Source: Acidobacteriota bacterium
Lineage (GTDB): Bacteria; Acidobacteriota; Terriglobia; Terriglobales; Acidobacteriaceae
Reading direction: 5' to 3'
NCBI GenBank assembly: GCA_023441255.1
Contig: JAEZPW010000209.1
Span: forward strand, 1 to 39,270
Length of the DNA stretch: 39,270 nt
Shown: piece after piece, positions 29,558 to 37,547 of the stretch
Numbering within the stretch: position 1 is the stretch's first letter
Layout: each line of letters opens with the position of its first letter
Notes under the pieces: generated by a model
Told to the model about the DNA's origin: nothing
What the model saw: the letters and a program-made list of their open reading frames with translations, nothing else
Database searches by the model: none
Program-made: the position numbers and the translations under genes

Positions 29558-32500
29558 TCAGCCTTCACCACGCAAGACCGACCGCACCTTAGTCGCCAGG
29601 ACCTCCGCGGTAAAGGGTTTCTGAAGGAAAGCGATTCCGGGCTTCAGGACGCCTTGCTTGACGATGGCGTCTTCCGTATATCCCGATACATACAGGACCC
29701 TCATGCCGCGTTGTTCCACGCCGAGACGCTCCGCCAATTCGCTTCCGCTCATCTGCTGCAGAACGACATCCGTCAGCAGCAGGTGGATCTTGCCCTGGTG
29801 ACGCTCGCAGGCGAGCAGAGCTTCGCCCGCATTGGAGGTCTCCAGCACCTGATAGCCATAGCGTTGCAGCATTTGGCGTATGAGGGGGCGAACGCCATCG
29901 TCGTCTTCAACGAGCAAAACGGTCTCTGACCCTCGATGCGACTCCGCAGGACCCGCGACCACGCTCTGCTCAGGCAGGTCATCGACGCGCGGCAAGTAAA
30001 TACGGAAAGTCGTACCTTGGTCCAACTGCGTATCTACCCAGATGAAACCTCCGCTCTGTTTGACGATACCGTAAACGGTCGAGAGCCCCAGTCCCGTCCC
30101 GCGTTCCTTGGTGGTAAAGAACGGTTCGAAGACGCGAGACCGCACGTCTTCGCTCATGCCGCACCCTGTGTCGCTAAAGGCGAGGGTTACGTATCGGCCG
30201 GCCTTGACGATTGCCTGTTCCCGGGCAAAGTCGCCAGCGAGGTCGAGATTGGCGGTTTCGATCAAAACGCGGCCGCCCTTCGGCATGGCGTCACGCGCGT
30301 TCACGGCAAGATTCATCAAGACCTGCTCGACCTGGCCCGGATCTGCTTTGACGCGACCGAGGTCCGGAGCAAGGGACTGAACGAGGCGCACGTCTTCACC
30401 CAGAAGACGTCCTAGCAATCTCTCCATGTTGCCGATCTCAGCATTGAGGTCGAGGACCTTCGGTGCCAGCACCTGCCTGCGGCTGAACGCCAGCAACTGG
30501 CGTGTGAGGTTTGCCGCGCGATCGGCCGCCTTGCGGATTTCATCGACTTGGGCACGCATCGGGTCGGCTTCGATAAGTTGTCCCAGCAGAAGCTCACTGT
30601 AGCCCTTCACGACGGTCAGCAGGTTGTTGAAATCATGCGCAACGCCACCGGCCAGTCGCCCGATCGCCTCCATCTTCTGCGCGTGTCGAAACTGTTCTTC
30701 AAGGGCGCGGTGTTCGGTTATGTTCTGCACGATCAGTTCGTAGCCGTCAGGTTCATTGTTTGTGTTCAGAGCCTGACGCCCACTGAGCTTGATGTTGATA
30801 ATCTTGCCGTCCTTGCGCTTCCACTTGGTCTCGAAGTCGGTGCGGCCGGTGGCGTGGTACTCGTGAATTATTCGGTCGCGTTCCTCGGAATCGGCATAGA
30901 TTTCGCGCTCACCGTTCCGCCCGATCAAGTCGTGTGGCGAGTCGTAACCGAGCATCGCGGCCAAGGCTGGGTTTGCGTCCAGCACATTGCCGTTCGCGCT
31001 GGTGCGCATGATGCCGTAAGCCGCACGCTCGAAGAGCGAGCGATAACGTGCCTCGGACTGTCGGACGGCCTCCTGGTCACGCTTGTGTTCGATGGCCGAA
31101 GCGACGTGCTGCGAGACGAAGGTGAGAATCTCCTGCTCTCGCGCTCCATAGCGGAAGCATTCCGTATAACTCTGAACAACGATGGCGCCGATAGTGCGCG
31201 TTCCATATTTCAGCGGAATCCCGAGCCAGTCGATGGAGGGGGCGCCGATTGAGATGACTTCGCCTTTCTGGAGCAGATCCTCGAAAACTTCCGGTGTTGC
31301 AAGAAGCGGTTTCCCGGTTCTCAGGACGTACTCGGTCAGGCCGCGGCCCGGCTTCTTTGGTTCGGGCCAATTCGGATCTTCCTCGTCCACGAAATAAGGG
31401 AAGGTGATCAGGTCGGTCTTGTCGTCATAGAGTGCGATGTAGAAGTTCCGCGCATACACCAGTTCGGACACGATGCCGTGGATCGCGCGGTAGAGAGCAG
31501 GCAGGTCCTGAACGGAATTCGCGCAGTTCGCGATTTGGTAGAGCACCGCCTGTAACCGCTCGGCGCGCTTTCTCTCGGTTATGTCGAAAGCGACGGCGAT
31601 GCTGACGTTTTCACCGCTGAACTGCAAACTGCTGGCGCTCAGGTCCAGCCAGCGTTCTTCGCCGGATTTCGTGAGGATACTGACTTCGTATCGGGAGGGA
31701 ACATTCTCTCCGGCTGCACGAGCCTCAGTGCGGCCGGCCAGGGCGGGCCTGAAATCCGGATGGACGAGGTCGAGCGGACTCATCCGCATCAGTTCGTCAC
31801 GGGAGTAGCCTGAGATTGCCTCGCAGGCGGCATTCACATAAACGAACCGTTCCGACGTATGTATCGATATGGCCGAAGCAGCCGTGTCAGAAACGGCGCG
31901 GAACTTGCTTTCACTTTCGACGAGCGCCTGTTCAGCCCGCTTTCGCTCGGTGATGTCGCGGTAGATGACGTATACACCGACCTGACCGCCCTCGACCTGA
32001 ATGGGAGTGCCTAGGACGGAGACGTCAACCCGGGTACGGTCTTTGCGGTGCCGGACGGATTCGACGTTGAAACTTCCCCCTGCTGCAACATGACGGCTGA
32101 GCGCAGTGGCTTCGGGCCGCTCGTCGCCGAACGCGATAAGATCATCCAGCAGGCTCCCGATCACCTCTCCGATCTCATAGCCGAACATGCGGCAGAACTC
32201 CACGTTGGCGCGGAGGACGCGGCCGTCATTGCTCTGAACCACGATGCCTTCGGGAGCACAGTCGAAGAGTTGCTCGAGGAGCGCTTTTTCCAGCAGCAGT
32301 TCCTCGTTTGCGTGCTTACGATCGGTGATATCGAACGCGGTGCCTAGCGCTGCCGCCCGACCCTCGTAATTTATTGTGCCGGCTGAAAAATCGAGCCACC
32401 GTTCCTCGCCCGACTTGGTGATGATCTTGAATTCGTAACGGGGCTGGGCGTGAACCCCCTGTTGGCGTTCCATACCGCGCCGTTTCACAAGTTCGCGAAA

Positions 32501-33133
32501 ATCGGGATGAACGATGTCCCAGAAATTCATCGCCAGCAGTTCCTGGCGCGAATAGCCCGTGATCGATTCGCTGGCGGAGTTGACGTACCGAAAACGTGTC
32601 CCGGAATAGATAAAGATTGCCGACGCTGCGGTTTCGGCAAGAGCGCGGAACTTCTCCTCGCTTTCACGGAGTGCCCGTTCCGACTGGCGCCTGTCGGTAA
32701 TGTCGCGCGCAATACCTTGAACTCCGAGCACGCGCCCGTCGTTTTGAACGACGCGGGCACTCACGTCGACGAGGATATGCCGGCCGTCTCGCGCGATGAT
32801 CTCCATCGGAAACGGGTCCTGCACGGCTTCCCCGGTGACCTTCCTGCGCAGGATGTCGAGAGTGCGGTCGCGCCAGTCGGGAGCAATCACTTCGCTGAGC
32901 TTTTTACCGATCAATTCGTCACGGGCGAATCCTGTAAGGCGCTCGATCGCGGCGTTGGCGTAAGTAAACTTGCCCTCGAGATCGTGGATAAAGATGAAGT
33001 CGGCGGCGTTCTCAATGAAGTGCAGCGCAATGCGAGTGTCCAAGCCCTCGCGGGACACGGAGGGGTGCGGAGCGGCGGGCAGGGAGATACCCGGCGGCGC
33101 GGCTTTGCGCGAAGCTGTGATTGACTCCTCCAA
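29558..33133 (-). CDS. Soluble multi-PAS/GAF hybrid histidine kinase with receiver domain
   Basis: A 1191-residue hybrid sensor kinase. Domain order: PAS1 (about 35-150), PAS2 (about 155-275), PAS3 (285-400), PAS4 (410-530), GAF (545-695), PAS5 (700-825), HisKA with phospho-acceptor His833 (GGVAHDFNNLLTVVKG), HATPase_c (NARDAMPKGG; GTGLGLSTVYGIVKQSGG), and a C-terminal receiver with Asp1122 (LLLTDVVL), SGYTEDA and FLQKPFT. No membrane segments or signal are visible, so it senses a cytosolic cue. PAS2 and PAS4 are close relatives (AETAASAIFI and SDTAASAISI), suggesting internal duplication. The start is TTG at 33133 without a clear ribosome-binding site. No separate response regulator is encoded nearby; it probably signals to a distant partner. 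Confidence 0.88.
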   Translation of the reverse strand: MEESITASRKAAPPGISLPAAPHPSVSREGLDTRIALHFIENAADFIFIHDLEGKFTYANAAIERLTGFARDELIGKKLSEVIAPDWRDRTLDILRRKVTGEAVQDPFPMEIIARDGRHILVDVSARVVQNDGRVLGVQGIARDITDRRQSERALRESEEKFRALAETAASAIFIYSGTRFRYVNSASESITGYSRQELLAMNFWDIVHPDFRELVKRRGMERQQGVHAQPRYEFKIITKSGEERWLDFSAGTINYEGRAAALGTAFDITDRKHANEELLLEKALLEQLFDCAPEGIVVQSNDGRVLRANVEFCRMFGYEIGEVIGSLLDDLIAFGDERPEATALSRHVAAGGSFNVESVRHRKDRTRVDVSVLGTPIQVEGGQVGVYVIYRDITERKRAEQALVESESKFRAVSDTAASAISIHTSERFVYVNAACEAISGYSRDELMRMSPLDLVHPDFRPALAGRTEARAAGENVPSRYEVSILTKSGEERWLDLSASSLQFSGENVSIAVAFDITERKRAERLQAVLYQIANCANSVQDLPALYRAIHGIVSELVYARNFYIALYDDKTDLITFPYFVDEEDPNWPEPKKPGRGLTEYVLRTGKPLLATPEVFEDLLQKGEVISIGAPSIDWLGIPLKYGTRTIGAIVVQSYTECFRYGAREQEILTFVSQHVASAIEHKRDQEAVRQSEARYRSLFERAAYGIMRTSANGNVLDANPALAAMLGYDSPHDLIGRNGEREIYADSEERDRIIHEYHATGRTDFETKWKRKDGKIINIKLSGRQALNTNNEPDGYELIVQNITEHRALEEQFRHAQKMEAIGRLAGGVAHDFNNLLTVVKGYSELLLGQLIEADPMRAQVDEIRKAADRAANLTRQLLAFSRRQVLAPKVLDLNAEIGNMERLLGRLLGEDVRLVQSLAPDLGRVKADPGQVEQVLMNLAVNARDAMPKGGRVLIETANLDLAGDFAREQAIVKAGRYVTLAFSDTGCGMSEDVRSRVFEPFFTTKERGTGLGLSTVYGIVKQSGGFIWVDTQLDQGTTFRIYLPRVDDLPEQSVVAGPAESHRGSETVLLVEDDDGVRPLIRQMLQRYGYQVLETSNAGEALLACERHQGKIHLLLTDVVLQQMSGSELAERLGVEQRGMRVLYVSGYTEDAIVKQGVLKPGIAFLQKPFTAEVLATKVRSVLRGEG

Positions 33134-33227
33134 GCCAAGCCTGAACGAAAACTGCGGAGAATGAGGTTCTTATAACCCAGCAACTCTGGTTTTCGGAAGA
33201 AAATTATGTGCTGAGAACGATTACATC

Positions 33228-33249
33228 AGTACTGCCCCGCAGCAGTACT
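33228..33249. other. Perfect hairpin between CpsB-like gene and histidine kinase
   Basis: AGTACTGC (33228-33235) pairs with GCAGTACT (33242-33249) over a 6-base loop. It follows the CpsB-like stop on the minus strand by 13 bases. No T tract, so it may be a terminator aid or an element in the kinase gene leader. Confidence 0.45.
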
Positions 33250-33262
33250 TCGAGTGAGGCGG

Positions 33263-33994
33263 TCACGCGCGCGGTTCCGGCACGTAGGGCAGTTCGGCCC
33301 CGGTCACGATGGCGAGCGGATTGTCTTGTACCAGGGAGAGTGCTACTTCAGGGCTTGTCCACTCGGCGAGCAGTTCCCGAGCCTCGGACAGCAGTGGAGG
33401 ACGGTGCCTGGTGTCGTGCGCGTCTGTGGCAACAACGTGTACGCAGTCATGGTCGACCAGCCAGCGTGAAACCTTCCTCCCGGTTTTGCCCCAAAAACCC
33501 GTGATTGAACTTGCGGTTACCTGAACGATGCAGCCGTTTTCGACCCAGTCTCGAATCACCTCGGGCCTTCTCTGCAGGATGGGGTTTCGTTCGGGGTGGG
33601 TGAGAATCAGTTTGAGGCCCACGTCGTTCAGCTTCGCCATGTTATCCATCATCGTGGGCGGAATGCTGTAATCGCTCAGTTCAATCAGCATATAGCTGGT
33701 GGTACCGATGGCGTATCGCTCGGGATGAGCGAGGGCATCCTCGACGTTGTCGTAGGAGAAGTGAAAGTCACAGCCGAGCGTAAACTGCAGGCCCTCAGGC
33801 GCCGAACTGCGGAGCTGCTGCAGGCGTTCCTCGTGCTCGGGACGGCTGTACAAGTACTCGTTGTTGGCATGGGGGGTGGCGACAATGTGCGTGATGCCGT
33901 CCCGCAACGCGATACGGCACATCTCCAAGGTCATCTCCCAGCTTTTGGCGCCGTCATCGACTTGGGGAAGGATGTGACAATGGACGTCGATCAT
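33263..33994 (-). CDS. CpsB/YwqE-type PHP-family tyrosine-protein phosphatase
   Basis: A 243-residue PHP-domain protein. It opens MIDVHCHILPQVDDGAKSW, whose His-x-His binds the metal cluster, followed by GITHIVATPHANNEY, FTLGCDFHFS, MLIELSDY, LILTHPERNP and VATDAHDTRHRPP. These are the motifs of CpsB/CapC/YwqE manganese-dependent tyrosine phosphatases, which dephosphorylate the bacterial tyrosine kinase that controls capsule or exopolysaccharide export. No Wzc-like kinase or polysaccharide gene is adjacent, so its partner must lie elsewhere. ATG at 33994. It is upstream of the histidine kinase on the same strand with a 129-base gap containing a hairpin. Confidence 0.87.
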   Translation of the reverse strand: MIDVHCHILPQVDDGAKSWEMTLEMCRIALRDGITHIVATPHANNEYLYSRPEHEERLQQLRSSAPEGLQFTLGCDFHFSYDNVEDALAHPERYAIGTTSYMLIELSDYSIPPTMMDNMAKLNDVGLKLILTHPERNPILQRRPEVIRDWVENGCIVQVTASSITGFWGKTGRKVSRWLVDHDCVHVVATDAHDTRHRPPLLSEARELLAEWTSPEVALSLVQDNPLAIVTGAELPYVPEPRA

Positions 33995-34062
33995 GCGCCT
34001 TCATTCTAAACACACAAGGGGCAAGCGGGTAAGTCGCTGATCCGACGCGACGGCTGACCTGT

Positions 34063-34602
34063 TTAGAGCGCCGCGTCTACTCTGGAGACAGCAGTCGGTA
34101 CTTGTACACGGAGCAAGCCGCTCATCGACTCGCGCAGGCGCTCATAGCGCTCCACGATCGCGACGGGACGGAGCGTCAGGCTCGGGGCCAGGATTCGGGC
34201 CCGAATGACGCAGGCGGCAACCATGGAAAAAACGCGCATCTGCAGCGCCTGGTCCCCAAGTCGCTGCGCTGCCTTGGCGGTTTCCGGCAGAGGAGCATTT
34301 CGTGCGATTCGGGCGACCTGCAACAAAAGGGCGGCGTTGTGCGAGGTTCTATGGACGTACTCGAGTGCAGCCTCCATACGGGCGCGCTGGACGGCACGGA
34401 AATCTGCGGCGGACAGGCGCGAACGAAGGAACTGTTCCTCCTCTTGAGAAACGAGATTCCGGAACGCGGCCACATCAACCGGTCTGCTGTTTGTGACCAG
34501 TTCGCTCATGCTCCTGACCTGTGCCTGTCCTCCCCTGACGAGGTAAAAGAAGAAGAGAACAGCACAGCATGCACACACAGCCAGTATGATTGCGATGATC
34601 AT
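34063..34602 (-). CDS. Membrane-anchored helical protein, unknown (pair with upstream 7-helix protein)
   Basis: A 179-residue protein of no recognised family. One N-terminal membrane segment (MIIAIILAVCACCAVLFFFYLV) anchors it; the remaining 155 residues are predicted mostly helical and soluble, with Arg-rich helices (FLRSRLSAADFRAVQRARMEAALEYV) and no Cys or catalytic motif. ATG at 34602 overlaps the stop of the upstream gene by four bases, so the two are translated together and probably act together in the membrane. Which side of the membrane the soluble part occupies is not certain. Confidence 0.65.
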   Translation of the reverse strand: MIIAIILAVCACCAVLFFFYLVRGGQAQVRSMSELVTNSRPVDVAAFRNLVSQEEEQFLRSRLSAADFRAVQRARMEAALEYVHRTSHNAALLLQVARIARNAPLPETAKAAQRLGDQALQMRVFSMVAACVIRARILAPSLTLRPVAIVERYERLRESMSGLLRVQVPTAVSRVDAAL

Positions 34603-35408
34603 TTTGTCAGCATCTCCGCAAGCGCCTGGTTTAACGAATCAAGTTCATTCGTTCCCGCCAGATGATCGCCGATCTGTTGTTCTTTTTGAGGAGCACGAAT
34701 GTACAGGAACCAGGTCAGGACCGCAACAAGATAAGAGAGGGAGCGCAAAACCTGGTAGGCGGTGTTGGCCGAACTTCCCACTTCGGTTCGCATAGTGACA
34801 GCGATGATTTCGACGCTAGCTCCGACCCCGAAACCCAGAGCGATCCCGAAGTTTACGTCTCTGCGCCAGGGAAGAGCGGCCCAGGCGGCGAAGGCACAGG
34901 TCAAAACCACGAGGCCGACCTGCACGAAGAGCAGGCTGCGATTCAACATCAGCGTGGCGCCAAGCAGTGCCTTTTCGTTTCCTGCATCCAGATCCGAGAG
35001 CAGAATGGCCCCCGCGAGTAGTCCGGCCAATGCGATGCCAAACGCGACCAAAGCATAGCGCCGGAGCATCTCGAAGTCCTGAAACAGTCGGCGCGTCACG
35101 GAGTATGCGACCGCTACGCACAAAGCCATGCTGATGACGTCCGATACCCAGAAAACATAGAAGTAGGTGGTATAACTGACTACTTTGTGCGCGTACAAGC
35201 GTAGCAGCCCGAACATGGCAACCGACCTGGCTGCCGACCAGACGATATAGTTAAAGAACCAGGCATACTCCCGCCGCAAACCTCGGCGGAGCATATAAAC
35301 GATGCTCGCGGCCTGCAGCAGTAGCGTGAGCGCCCATAGCGCGTATATGGTAGCGGCAATCAAGGCTTCTTTTCTGCAGCATACATTAGATCGGCTGGCC
35401 ACCGACAC
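34599..35408 (-). CDS. Seven-helix integral membrane protein, unknown
   Basis: A 269-residue protein with about seven hydrophobic segments, for example ATIYALWALTLLLQAASIVYML, FWVSDVISMALCVAVAYSV, YALVAFGIALAGLLAGAILL, SLLFVQVGLVVLTCAFAAWAAL and GIALGFGVGASVEIIAV. The layout of seven helices with a cytosolic C-terminal tail (about 35 residues) recalls bacterial 7TM sensory proteins, but no known motif was recognised. The start is a GTG at 35408. An in-frame TTG at 35363, directly before the first helix, is an alternative. It is translationally coupled to the anchored helical protein downstream. Function unknown; a sensor or scaffold pair is a guess. Confidence 0.65.
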   Translation of the reverse strand: MSVASRSNVCCRKEALIAATIYALWALTLLLQAASIVYMLRRGLRREYAWFFNYIVWSAARSVAMFGLLRLYAHKVVSYTTYFYVFWVSDVISMALCVAVAYSVTRRLFQDFEMLRRYALVAFGIALAGLLAGAILLSDLDAGNEKALLGATLMLNRSLLFVQVGLVVLTCAFAAWAALPWRRDVNFGIALGFGVGASVEIIAVTMRTEVGSSANTAYQVLRSLSYLVAVLTWFLYIRAPQKEQQIGDHLAGTNELDSLNQALAEMLTK

Positions 35409-35424
35409 AGCTCTCTTCTAGAGC

Positions 35425-35458
35425 AGGTCATGTACCGTTACTGAAGTCACAATGACCT
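35425..35458. promoter_or_regulatory. Inverted repeat upstream of the 7-helix/anchored-protein operon
   Basis: AGGTCAT (35425-35431) and ATGACCT (35452-35458) are perfect 7-base inverted arms 20 bases apart, 17 bases upstream of the GTG start. The size suits a dimeric regulator or a leader hairpin. No clear promoter hexamers were seen. Confidence 0.35.
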
Positions 35459-35522
35459 AGAGTGTCTTGCGGAGAAGGGGGACTGAAGGCACCTTAGCGT
35501 CACCGGTTTGACGGTTTTCGCA

Positions 35523-35547
35523 CGGGACGGTTTTTTTGCCCGTCCCG
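35523..35547. other. Stem-loop with poly-T loop downstream of the Cys-repeat gene
   Basis: CGGGACGG (35523-35530) pairs with CCGTCCCG (35540-35547) around a loop containing seven T residues. It lies 25 bases beyond the minus-strand Cys-repeat gene stop. The T run is inside the loop rather than after the stem, so it is an atypical terminator candidate. Confidence 0.4.
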
Positions 35548-35572
35548 CGGCGATTTCGACACACCCACATAA

Positions 35573-36028
35573 CTACACGCACCGGGCTGGACTAGACACG
35601 ACCATATCCGGAGGCAGTGAAGGGCAGACTTCAACTTTGGGCTCGCAGAGCGGCACCGGGATGGGGCCTTCGGCGATGGTGAACTTGGGCTGAGGGGACA
35701 CGACCATATCCGGGGGCAGCGAAGGGCAGACTTCTACGTTGGGCTCACAGAGCGGCACCGGGATGGGGCCTTCGGCGACGGTCAGCTTGTGCTGAAGGGA
35801 CACGACCATATCCGGGGGCAGCGAAGGGCAGACTTCTACCTTAGGCTCACAGAGCGGGACCGGGATCGGACCTTCGGCCAGTCGATTTGCGTCGACAGAA
35901 TATTTCGTGATCTGAGAAGACTGTGGCGTGAAGTGCCGGGCGCTGCTCGCAGTCGTAGTGGCGACGGCGAAGGTTGAAAGCACGAATGACAGTGACAGTG
36001 CGGCGAAGATAAGGCGCTTTGCGTTCAT
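35573..36028 (-). CDS. Secreted protein of three 34-residue Cys-containing repeats, unknown
   Basis: A 151-residue protein. The signal peptide is AKRLIFAALSLSFVLSTFAVA. After a Ser/Thr/Gln-rich stretch come three near-identical repeats of 34 residues, each beginning AEGPIPVPLCEP and including VEVCPSLPPDMVVS. Each unit thus has two Cys six residues apart, suited to a disulphide or metal site, plus many Pro. A seventh Cys lies at the very end. The repeats are direct 102-bp DNA repeats (starts near 35596, 35698, 35800). The ATG at 36028 is favoured by AGGAG seven bases upstream; an ATG at 36064 would add 12 residues before the signal. No family recognised; possibly a surface or envelope structural peptide. 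Confidence 0.72.
   Translation of the reverse strand: MNAKRLIFAALSLSFVLSTFAVATTTASSARHFTPQSSQITKYSVDANRLAEGPIPVPLCEPKVEVCPSLPPDMVVSLQHKLTVAEGPIPVPLCEPNVEVCPSLPPDMVVSPQPKFTIAEGPIPVPLCEPKVEVCPSLPPDMVVSSPARCV
35596..35899. repeat. Three tandem 102-bp repeats within the Cys-repeat gene
   Basis: ACACGACCATATCCGG recurs at 35596, 35698 and 35800, exactly 102 bases apart, and the intervening bases are nearly identical. The period is a multiple of three (34 codons), so copy-number changes would keep the frame. The few differences are mostly single-base. Confidence 0.9.
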
Positions 36029-36109
36029 GTAGGTGCTCCTGGAGTGTGCGATGGATCGCGTCACCTACTTGAGCGCAGAACGGAAGTGTTCTTACGGCGA
36101 GGCTGTGGT

Positions 36110-36136
36110 ATGTTCGAATTTCTGAAACTGGAACAT
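36110..36136. promoter_or_regulatory. Inverted repeat overlapping the start region of the gene at 36139
   Basis: ATGTTC (36110-36115) and GAACAT (36131-36136) are perfect inverted half-sites 15 bases apart, ending two bases before the ATG. It could be an operator for the XRE-type regulator encoded convergently next door. The link is inference from position. Confidence 0.35.
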
Positions 36137-36138
36137 TT

Positions 36139-36558
36139 ATGAGCCTTTACAGCGCGGCCGACGATTTTGCGTTAAAAACACTGGCTTCGGTTCCCGGTGT
36201 GCTTGGAAAACTGAAATATGTTTCCAGCCTGCGCAGGTTGGATGGGAGTTATCACCATTGGGGGTTGGAGCGGAGTTTCGGGGAGCGGTCCGCGCGAGAG
36301 GCGATTGAGAGCCATCATCGCGAACTGCTGCTGAAGATTTTGCGGATGCCCGTGAAAGACGTTCTGGAAGACGCGATCGTATCTGCGTCAGCGGCCGAGA
36401 TGGGTGTTCCCGAATACGTGGCGGTGCTTCGTCTGGAGGCAGATCAGCTGGTACCTGCGGACGTAGCGGGCGGCTCGGTTCGCCACTTTACCTCAGTTCT
36501 GCAGGCGCTTGTGTCTCTTGCGCCGTCCTGCACGGCCGCCAATCGCCAAGCTTCATAG
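36139..36558 (+). CDS. Hypothetical protein convergent with an XRE regulator
   Basis: A 139-residue protein of no recognised family. It is mostly soluble with a short helical, charged centre: YSAADDFALKTLASVPGVLGKL, RSFGERSAREAIESHHRELLLKIL and VKDVLEDAIVSASAAEMG. No signal peptide or membrane helix. ATG at 36139, with GGA at 36130-36132 as a weak ribosome-binding site. Its last 71 bases overlap, tail to tail, the end of the XRE/S24-like regulator gene on the other strand, and its start is covered by an inverted repeat, so it is probably linked to that regulator. Function unknown. Confidence 0.65.
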   Translation: MSLYSAADDFALKTLASVPGVLGKLKYVSSLRRLDGSYHHWGLERSFGERSAREAIESHHRELLLKILRMPVKDVLEDAIVSASAAEMGVPEYVAVLRLEADQLVPADVAGGSVRHFTSVLQALVSLAPSCTAANRQAS

Positions 36559-37294
36559 CCATTCCAACGACTTGTCCGACAACTTCGGCCTCACGCGGAT
36601 GCTGTAGCACACGAACCGGAGCAGGTGATAACGGATGAGGCTGAAGGATAAGCTGGTCTTGTTTCACGGCGCACCAGGAGCAGGTGTAACCCTCGCGAGT
36701 TTCCACGAAATAAATGGGACGTTCGTACTCGGAACGCCATACGCCGTTCACAACTTCATTCTTGGATTCATCAATCTGGACGAACGAACCCGGCATGAGG
36801 ATTGGATACATGGTGAAGTCTTCCGTGCCGACGTATCCATACGTGAACTCGGTATGCGTGAAGTTCGTCAAGTAAGCCAGAGGAACGGTTCCCCATTGCT
36901 CGATCATGCGCCCGATATTGGTGGTTTTTCGGAAATCGAACGCGGGATCTATCTTTACAGGAACGCGAATCATCGTAGACGCGTCAAGAGCTTCGGACCG
37001 GTGTGAGCGCGGAGGTTCGACGGCAGCGAGGTCAGCGGTCACGTGATTCAGATCGACTCCGTACCAAGCCAACAGTTCCCGCATGTCCCGGCGATAGACG
37101 ACCGCGAGAGAGTACAGGCGAAAGATGCTCGGTACGATTCCCTTCGTCTCGATATCGGAAAGACGGCTCAGCGGAATGATGAAGTCATCATTCTGGTGAC
37201 ACGCGCCGATGCGGATGCTGGCCGTCTCGACGTCGCGAATCGTCAGACCAAACTCCTCTCGCAGCGCGCGGAGTCGTTGTCCAGGCGTTAGCAC
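36488..37294 (-). CDS. XRE-type HTH regulator with S24-like domain
   Basis: A 268-residue regulator. Residues 1-75 are a Cro/CI helix-turn-helix (GQRLRALREEFGLTIRDVE; IPLSRLSDIETKGIVPS), with an insert of about 12 residues. Residues about 140-255 match the LexA/CI S24 fold. TMYPILMPGSFVQID aligns with the SMxPTLxxGDxVLVD motif, placing Thr161 where S24 peptidases have the nucleophilic Ser; Lys211 (CAVKQDQL) may be the partner Lys. Self-cleavage is therefore doubtful and the domain may act as a ligand sensor or dimeriser. The GTG at 37294 has AGGAGG directly upstream. Convergent overlap with the 36139 gene. It probably regulates that gene and/or itself. Confidence 0.8.
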   Translation of the reverse strand: MLTPGQRLRALREEFGLTIRDVETASIRIGACHQNDDFIIPLSRLSDIETKGIVPSIFRLYSLAVVYRRDMRELLAWYGVDLNHVTADLAAVEPPRSHRSEALDASTMIRVPVKIDPAFDFRKTTNIGRMIEQWGTVPLAYLTNFTHTEFTYGYVGTEDFTMYPILMPGSFVQIDESKNEVVNGVWRSEYERPIYFVETREGYTCSWCAVKQDQLILQPHPLSPAPVRVLQHPREAEVVGQVVGMAMKLGDWRPCRTAQETQAPAELR

Positions 37295-37475
37295 GGGCCC
37301 TCCTGTTGTTTTTGAAGAGAGAAGCCAAATTACATTAGGAACCGCTGTTCTGCAATTGAAACATCAAGAGTGATGGCGACAGAGGAAGCATGATCATTTG
37401 CGGCTGTCACAATTTCGGATTTTGGAAATCTGCATATTCTGCGCGTAAAACGCGGCTTTGAACGCTGTTGCAGGC

Positions 37476-37511
37476 AAACAAAACTAGGGCCGGGCATTTC
37501 CGCACCCGGCC
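37476..37511 (-). terminator. Rho-independent terminator of the aminotransferase gene
   Basis: On the minus strand GGCCGGG and CCCGGCC pair around a 10-base loop (37511-37488) and are followed by CTAGTTTTGTTT. It lies 37 bases after the aminotransferase stop. The remaining 37295-37475 stretch shows no gene; it holds the upstream region of the XRE regulator, with a TTGCAG-like -35 but no convincing -10. Confidence 0.85.
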
Positions 37512-37547
37512 TTTCTAGTATTACTTTCGTAACCTGATCAAAGAACT

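Noticed and set aside
30548..33124. Long plus-strand open frames opposite the histidine kinase gene (30548-31252 and 32450-33124)
   Set aside because: Antisense shadows of the kinase; no recognisable motif, no ribosome-binding site, and the kinase domains account for the DNA.
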